The position numbers and the translations under genes were made by a program. Source: Fratercula arctica (Eukaryota; Chordata; Aves; Charadriiformes; Alcidae). From it: 64,000 bases of DNA. Positions 58,084-64,000 of the stretch are shown one piece after another; position 1 is the stretch's first letter; each line of letters opens with the position of its first letter. Where the stretch lies: NCBI GenBank assembly GCA_947846985.1, contig CANTUZ010000024.1:682001-746000 (forward strand), given 5' to 3'. Under the pieces are notes generated by a model. It searched no databases and was not told the DNA's origin. It saw only the letters and a list, made by a program, of their open reading frames with translations.

Positions 58084-58627
58084 GCCCAAAATATCCATGG
58101 AGTTCAGCGCTGCATCTGCCCTCAGTCCCCACAGGCAGCACCTCTTGTCGTCTACCACCAGACGCAGAACAAAGCTTTCAGCTCTCCTTTAGGCCGTGGC
58201 AAAGCAGCTACTTGAACTTCATGGTCCTTGCTCATTTGTACAGAGGAACCTTGCAGTTCTCCAGCTGGCGACTTTAGCGTTTCCAGCACTGCCTCCAAAA
58301 GCTCCCCTCCATCTGCCGTACAACGAAGCTGTACTCGTCCTTGGATGAGTCTCCTCTGCTCTGGCCGACTCCAAGACCCCCAACCTGCGATAGGAGGGGG
58401 AATCTCTGGGGTGGAGCCCTGGGTTGTGCCTTGCTGCAGCCTTATGATTTTCCGGTTTCCGACTCATTGTTTCTGTGTTGTTTTGTTTCCTGCCGTTACT
58501 GTCTCTTGCATTTGCCATCCCAATTAAAGAATCCGCATTGCATCAACAATTTTTTTTGTTTGAATTTGTTCTTCACTGTGGTTGGAATTATGTCAAGAGT
58601 GGAGCAATGATTCGAAATCTCAGAGAG

Positions 58628-59045
58628 AATCATAGAATCATCTAGGTTGGAAGAGACCTTTAAGATCATTGAATCCAACTGCTAACCCAGCACTGCCAAG
58701 TTACCACTAATCCATGTCCCTTGGCACCATGTCTAACCAGGTTTTAAATCCCTCCAGGGATGGTGATTCCACCACTGCCCTGGGCAGCCTGTTCCAATGT
58801 TTGACAACCCTTTTGGTGAAGAAATTTTTCCTAACAGCCAATCTAAACCTCCCCTGGTGCAACTTGAGGCCGTTTCGTCTTGTTCCATGGCCTGTTCCTT
58901 GGGAGAAGAGCCCGACCCCCCCTGGCTGCCCCCTCCTTTCCGGGAGCTGTAGGGAGCGAGAAGGTCTCCCCTCAGCCTCCTTCTCTCCAGGCTGAACACC
59001 CCCAGCTCCCTCAGCCGCTCCTCACAGGATTTGAGCTCTAGACCC
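58628..59045 (-). mobile_element. CR1 LINE 3' portion next to the array boundary
   Basis: It begins ATCATAGAATCATCTAGGTT and runs through CCCTGGGCAGCCTGTTCCAA and CTCTCCAGGCTGAACACCCC, the reverse complement of an avian CR1 3' end of about 420 bp. It starts only about 75 bp outside the right end of the palindrome. No matching copy borders the left end. Confidence 0.93.
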
Positions 59046-59404
59046 CTAGATGGCAATTCATTTGCTAAAAACATTTGTGGAAGCTCTGAATTTCTCTCAG
59101 AAAAGGCTTTTGAACTGCAAGGTAGGGGAGCTACTAGCAAATGCTTAGCTTTCTTACCAAAGGCAGATTTCAAAGGTAAAATACCACTTTCTGTTGTGTG
59201 AGGTTTATAGAGGAATGAAAACTAAACTGGTGGCATATTTATTTCCTATTCATACTCTGCACCCTGTTCCCACGGGCCAGTGATGGTGCTCGGGGTGATG
59301 CACAGAGCATCCACCCTGCACCATGGCCAGGGCATTGACCAGTGCTGACACCTTTAGGTAGCCTGGGGGCATCCTTCCCCCTGTCGCCTCGGGGAAGCTC
59401 TGCA

Positions 59405-59480
59405 GTGTGTAGTGGTGGTTGTGGCAGTGTTAGGTTGATGGTTGGACTTGATAATCTTAAAGGTCCCTGCCAACAACGTA
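59405..59480 (+). mobile_element. Short CR1 3' fragment
   Basis: GTTAGGTTGATGGTTGGACT followed by TGATAATCTTAAAGGTCCC is the typical block near the CR1 3' end, here in plus orientation and about 75 bp long. Confidence 0.75.
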
Positions 59481-59891
59481 GGCATGTATCAGGGGGCTCT
59501 GCGTGAGCTGCATGTTTCTCCACCCTGCCAGCTGCACCCAGGTATTCATGTCTTGCTTTGGGCTTGGGTTAAAGTGCTGGAAAGGCGCTCTGTCCTGAGA
59601 TAGATGTGGTAAAGTTGGAGCTGAGCATTGCCCGAGCATTCACAGGGACTGCTCTTACAAGGGGCAACTGCCAGGGACTCAGCTTGGTCCTGGGGAGTGT
59701 CAAATGTTCAGCACGTGTTTAATGACATGGTGTAGAAAAGTGTTCCTGGGATTTTGTAACATTTGCACTCAAAGAAGAAACATAGAATACCTATGAGGAA
59801 GGATAAATATAGTATAAATTCAACTGATGAACAAAAGAAGGAAATGATTATGTGGTAATGAAAACCAGAAGACATACTTTGGTACAGAAAA

Positions 59892-59897
59892 TTTATT
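59892..59897 (-). terminator. Probable polyadenylation signal of gene 60369-60776
   Basis: AATAAA on the minus strand lies about 470 bases past the stop codon. No TGCATC motif follows, unlike the other gene ends. Confidence 0.45.
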
Positions 59898-60368
59898 TGG
59901 AATGAGACAGCTTTTCTACAATTCTGGAACATAATCATACAGACTATAAAGACCATCTTTCCAGGGGTTCAGTAAGGCTCTGGCTAATCACCAGGGTTAA
60001 AGTGTTACAGTCTATAAAAAAAAATGGTTTTTTTCTCCTTTGGCGCAGTTGCTGTGTGCAATTTCTAGCATCCTAAGTCACCTCTCTAAATTCAGTGCCA
60101 ATAATATAACTGAAATAAGACAAAGCACAATGTAAGCAGATGACTAAACCAGAGAACTAGAGGATAACAGATCTAAAGGCAAAATGAGAAAATGCACACA
60201 TGAGCCTGCCTTTCCCAGGTGCTGAGCATTTGCAGCTCTCATTCTTTTCAGCTGGAGCCAGGCAGCACTCAGCACTGGGGCTGGTGCCTGTGAGCTCCAC
60301 CCCCAATTTACATCTCGAGTTTCCTTTGCTGCTTCTTTAAATTACTCTGTGCACACCATGCCCGAGCT

Positions 60369-60776
60369 TTAGTATGTCCACCGTTTTCCAGAGCGGTATG
60401 AATTGCATGGATGTGTCCATTGGGAAGAATAGGTGTAGGAGTATTTTGGGGTACACCGCGGCTCGGGTTGGGCAACGACCTTGGGGGCGAGTTTCTCCAC
60501 TGCTGCCTCCAGCCTCCCAGTCACCTCCGCCGGCAGAGGTGCTGCGGTGGGGGGCTCTGCCAGGGCCACCTCGGAGGGCTCGGAGGCTCCCACGACGGTT
60601 TGCTGCGGGTAGGTGGTGAGGATGGGCCCTGGGAAGGTGACAACGACGGGTGGCGGGTAGATAATCACCCGGGAGTCACCGCAGGCCACCACACAGGGCT
60701 CGTTGCTGCTGGTGGCCAGGGGCTGGGGACACTTTGCCTCGCAGGGGTTGGTGCATGCCAGCTGGTTGGAAGCCAT
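60369..60776 (-). CDS. Beta-core EDC protein with an unusual Pro/Ala/Glu and Tyr/Trp tail, 135 aa
   Basis: Residues 28-61 form a good beta-keratin core ([19 protein letters not shown], then [15 protein letters not shown]), preceded by a head with three Cys (CTNPCEAKC). The tail is unlike the Gly/Tyr tails of ordinary beta-keratins. Residues about 64-106 are rich in Ala, Pro, Glu and Val ([20 protein letters not shown]), and residues 107-135 end [20 protein letters not shown] plus KRWTY. The beta core predicts a filament-type fold; the tail is probably extended and cross-linkable (inference). The ATG at 60776 lies 24 bases after acceptor TTGCAG (exon 2 begins 60800). It could be the single-copy EDC beta-protein reported beside keratin clusters in birds, but I cannot confirm orthology. 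Likely exon 1 and promoter are at 62,781-62,850, implying an intron of 1,980 bp. Confidence 0.85.
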   Translation of the reverse strand: MASNQLACTNPCEAKCPQPLATSSNEPCVVACGDSRVIIYPPPVVVTFPGPILTTYPQQTVVGASEPSEVALAEPPTAAPLPAEVTGRLEAAVEKLAPKVVAQPEPRCTPKYSYTYSSQWTHPCNSYRSGKRWTY

Positions 60777-60800
60777 CGCCTGGCTGTGGTAGGGGAGCGC

Positions 60801-62780
60801 CTGCAATTTGTGTGCAGAATTAAGAAAAAAAAGAAAAAAGCCACCATGCACTTAGTTATTGCCACTTCTAAGCTTGGCTGTAAGAGATCTTTAGACAGAG
60901 ATAATTTGGATAAAGACAGCAGTTGAGCTCCTCTCCTTGTATCTGCCCCTTTTTACTTAGCCAGCACATATTTGTCCATTTGAACTTGCTGCTTTAAGCT
61001 TGCTCTCTCTCCTTTTCTTCCTCTGGGAGCAAAAATCCTCCCTGTTGTGTGCTTGCTCTAAACCAGCCATCTGCCCCCAAACCTCCCGGTCCTGCGTAAT
61101 ATTCCTGGAGACAGGTCTGAGCCTGTTCCCCCAGCACCAACCTTCCTCCCACACGCAGCTTCTCAGAGCAGTGCCTGCGGTTTGCAGCTGGGGTGTAAGG
61201 CAGCGCGGGGGGCAAAAAGTAAAAATCTGTGTTTTGGAATAGCTTTAAGTGTTGAGTAATCTCTTTAGCAACCTGCTTAATTTCCTATATTATTTTGCTT
61301 GCGGATGCCTGTTGTTATCAGGCGCTAAAATGTTCCACTAAAATGCAGAAAAATGAATGGCTGCGAATAAATGGGGGGTTAAAAATACTGGTTTAATTAG
61401 CAAGACACATCATTTAAAATATTTATGTTGTGGTGATGTTATCAACCCAAATAAGAAAATTGTAGCTTCAGCTAGGGTATACACATTGAATAGTGTTTAT
61501 TTCTGTCTTCAGATTAAATCTTCACAGAAAAGCTAGCTCTCCCTGGTATAGCATTGCGCTTTTTTTAAAAAAAAACACTTGTGAATCAAAGATAGCTTAT
61601 AGTGATGAATAAAGCAAAAGTGTTATTTTATTCTCAATTAAGTCCTGTGTGCTGCAGTGTACTAGAACTGCAGCCCTTGAGAATATTTGGAGGACGAGGA
61701 CTTAGGGGACGTGGCAGCTTTGCAGTATCCTTAAAACAAGTAAAGAGAAAACGCAGGATGTTTCTAAGGCAGATGGTGGGTGATTTGGAGCTAATCTCTG
61801 AAATCAGTAAGTCCTATCTATGGAGAAGCAGTATACAGGATGCTAAAATATGTAGCCAGCAACAGTTTCTGTATATAAACTATTATATTGCCAAGCAGAA
61901 AGTAAAAATATCCTGAAATCAACTTTTCTCCACTTTGGGAGCTCAGTGCTGTTTTGACCCAGGGCCAGCAGCATGTCGGCACAAGGGAATGGGCAGGGCA
62001 ATGGCTTTTTGGGCTATTTACTTGTCTCAACTATATTCAGAGGAAATTACCATTCTGGGGGGGGGGAGGGGGGGTGTAAAAAAAAAAAAGAGAAGGCAAA
62101 AAAACCCCATGCATATCATTTCCCCCCAAATACCCTTAGGTTAGAATGCAGCTTTGACCTGAGAAAATGCTTCATTTAATTTCTGTAAAAACACATCGAA
62201 ATACTAGCAAATTTTAAATAGAGAAAAATGAAAGCTTATTTCCAGTTACGTTAAGTAATAGTATCTAATAATCACTTGGTGTAGCTTGTTGCAACTCCAA
62301 TTAAATTAGCTAAGGGTGGGTAAGTTACAAACAGCAGCAACGCTGCACGTCTATGGCTACACAGAACTACCTTCCAACAAGGATTTTACTTCAATAGTTA
62401 TAGAATCACAGAACCATAGGATGATTATCTATGAAATCCCCCCACCTGACAACTGCTGGATCCCGTAATTATGCTATATATGCAAAAAAAAAAAAAACAA
62501 AAAACTGAAATCTATTCTCAGAGCTCTTCTGAAAGTTTTTCAGAACTAAGAGACTGAAATTCCTAATTCTCCCATAAAATTAACAGCCCAAAGCAGTCTT
62601 GAAAATCCCTTGCTTTTATGTTTACATTCTTTATCCAGCATAGAAAGCATCTGTAGAAAGATGCTTACTAATGTCTCTGAGAATCAGAATATTTATGCAG
62701 GATTTAGTCCTGATTTTAACAAAATTCATGCTAAAGCAAAATTAAACTCAAGGTTTTTATAGTGGTCAAATCGGACTTAC
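60801..62780 (-). other. Probable intron of gene 60369-60776
   Basis: No coding exon with family hallmarks was seen on either strand. It contains a G-run/A-run tract at 62,057-62,091 and a short AT-rich region. A second possible TATA-like site (AAGTAAAAAGGGGC, minus strand, about 60,949-60,962) would give a much shorter first intron, but no good donor accompanies it. Confidence 0.5.
62057..62091 (+). repeat. Purine tract: G-run followed by A-run
   Basis: Nine G, an A, eight G, then TGT and about 11 A. This is a simple purine-rich tract, potentially able to form unusual DNA structure on the G-rich strand. Confidence 0.8.
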
Positions 62781-63010
62781 TCAGCGTACCGGAGAGAACA
62801 AGTCAAGAGAAGTAGCTAGAAAAGCCTTGCGTGGAAAGAGTATTTATACCCTTTCTCAGATCGCCCAGAGGAGCTGAGACGCCCTTTGTGTAAAGGGCCT
62901 TAATTACTTATGAAGCAAACTTTGTTGCATGTATTACTCCTGTAGTTGCAGTAATTGTTTTGCTCACTGTTTATGATTATCTAAAGCTGAGTTAGGTAAT
63001 AACGCAAAAT
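62779..63010 (-). promoter_or_regulatory. Probable promoter and exon 1 of gene 60369-60776
   Basis: Donor GTAAGTCC reads leftwards from 62,780. Exon 1 is about 62,781-62,815 with CTTGTTCTCTCCGGTACGCT on the minus strand, and a TATA box (TATAAATA) lies at 62,841-62,848. A conserved module upstream, GGAGTAATACATGCAACAAA near 62,920, is almost the same as one upstream of gene 9335 (GGAATAATACATGCAACAAG). No other minus-strand coding exon lies between here and 60,776, so I assign it to that gene. Confidence 0.6.
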
Positions 63011-64000
63011 GCAGATGGTAACTTGCAAGTCCTTTTCATCTTGAAATTTCCTGGTTTCACTCCGCTGATTTCATTAAGAATTTAAAACACACGAAGAATT
63101 AATAGACTTCTGGTGACTTATCTTCGCTAAAAGCATGACTGCACAGGGAGTCTCCAAGATGTCAGTGGCACAGTGTGTCAGCATGCACAAGATTTACTTT
63201 CCTTATTGGAAATGCCAGCTATTATCTAGCATTTATCTCCATGCCTAGATAAATTTCTAGAAACATAGGGCTTGTTTTTCATCTGATATGATGTTAATGA
63301 AGTTTACAGATGTCTTCTTGTCGAAGCCAGAGGAAGTATCTGGTGCAAAAACTTGAAAGAGCAAAACTGTCACAGAGTTATCTTTTAAATAAAAATGAAG
63401 CCATCTCCAATTATGAAGCTTAAAATGAGGAGCTGATTAAATAAATGTTTTACATATTTCGTTCCGCATGAGGTCAGAGCAGTCTCCAAATCCACGAGGA
63501 TGTTATTACTGTTAACATAAAATAATTTCCGTGTATGACATACTAACTAACAGATGTTTGTGAACTTCTTTGAAATCTCATTTCTTGATGTCTCCGGAAT
63601 ATTCCTGATAAGCTCCACCGCCCAGGGAATCTTTAGGGGGTGCCTCATAAAATAAGAATAATGCCATCAGTGTATCGTGTCATAAACACATGCATTTAAA
63701 TGTCCTTAGCCTTTTTCTGCATGAAGCTTCCCTCTGGAGGGAAGACTGAACTGATTTCTGGGAAAATGGGTGTACTACATGTGCACTTGGGCAAGGTCCA
63801 CTTGGTGGCCTCTGCCACTGGAGGGAGCCTCTGTGTCCATGGAGCCTCCCATCGTGCACAGCGCCTCCCGGCGCACGGGGCTAGAATTGAATGCCTCAGT
63901 CCTGGCTGGGGCAGTGCTCAGTCTGTGGGCATGTGCCATGGCAGCGGTAGCCTCAGGTTTTCATGAGTTGGTCCTAAGAAGGTAGGATGAATGTCGTGTG
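63010..64000. other. Right flank without a recognised gene
   Basis: AT-rich upstream sequence of the minus-strand promoter, becoming GC-richer after 63,700. Short frames at 63,700-63,985 lack family hallmarks. By analogy with the other units a divergent plus-strand partner could lie beyond the window. Confidence 0.5.

Larger units (their letters stand above)
30297..58553. repeat. Palindromic array of 12 claw/scale beta-keratin genes
   Basis: Twelve copies of a 435-bp coding exon alternate in orientation, starting with minus and ending with plus. Like-oriented copies are spaced about 4,887 bp apart (minus-strand stops at 36039, 40926, 45813, 50700, 55588; plus-strand starts at 38054, 42940, 47828, 52715). 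Spacers are near-identical as well. Two tail-to-tail 3'UTR classes alternate: class A (33166, 41360, 46247, 51135 and 56022) and class B (36473, 38054, 42940, 47828 and 52715). The two outermost genes share a third class. The extreme ends at about 30,297 and 58,553 mirror each other and then diverge. Confidence 0.92.

Noticed and set aside
30297..58553. Interpretation of the whole array as a pure assembly artefact
   Set aside because: Mirror-image and tandem copies differ by real, position-specific changes (intron of copy 2, Asp33Ala, Met28, different outer 3'UTRs, small indels), so simple duplication of one contig is unlikely. Copy number and orientation still need long-read confirmation.

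Overview
The window is vertebrate nuclear DNA, almost certainly from a bird. It holds part of the epidermal differentiation complex (EDC), the cluster that encodes structural proteins of scale, claw, beak and feather. Three observations support this. There are many corneous beta-proteins (beta-keratins) with the 34-residue core around [11 protein letters not shown]...[12 protein letters not shown]. There are short Tyr/Gly/Cys-rich proteins that begin Met-Thr-Phe (EDMTF family). Several CR1 LINE 3' ends of the avian type are scattered between them. No rRNA, tRNA, CRISPR or prokaryotic features were seen.

Every confident gene shares one plan: a TATA box, a short non-coding exon 1 ending at a GTAAG donor, one intron, and an exon 2 that starts 18-29 bases before the ATG and carries the whole reading frame. 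The transcript ends at ATTAAA or AATAAA, usually followed shortly by a TGCATC-like motif.

Left part (1-30.3 kb): a divergent beta-protein gene (3739-4065, +), then three divergent (head-to-head) units of MTF-type or Cys/Tyr-rich genes. Unit 1 is 9335-9619 (-) with 13190-13555 (+). Unit 2 is 16187-16435 (-) facing only a promoter relic near 20.0 kb. Unit 3 is 23122-23361 (-) with 27369-27608 (+). Between the two promoters of each unit lies a copy of the same roughly 200-bp non-coding element (11.2, 19.0 and 25.9 kb, the last inverted), probably a shared bidirectional regulatory element.

Middle part (30.3-58.55 kb): twelve claw/scale-type beta-keratin genes on strictly alternating strands, in a near-identical array with a period of about 4,887 bp. 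Six head-to-head promoter regions alternate with five tail-to-tail spacers. Seven copies encode the same 144-residue protein. One copy (start 51135, -) has a one-base insertion creating an early stop, and one (33166, +) carries a different, longer intron. The array is a large palindrome: about 30.3-37.8 kb is an inverted copy of about 51.4-58.55 kb. The switch point maps to the promoter of the gene at 38054.

Right part (58.6-64 kb): CR1 fragments and an unusual beta-core protein with a long Pro/Ala/Glu and Tyr/Trp-ending tail (60369-60776, -), whose likely exon 1 and promoter lie near 62.8 kb. All these proteins are expected to be made in cornifying keratinocytes, where beta-core proteins form filaments and Tyr/Gly/Cys-rich partners act as cross-linkable matrix. 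That role comes from knowledge of the families, not from this sequence.
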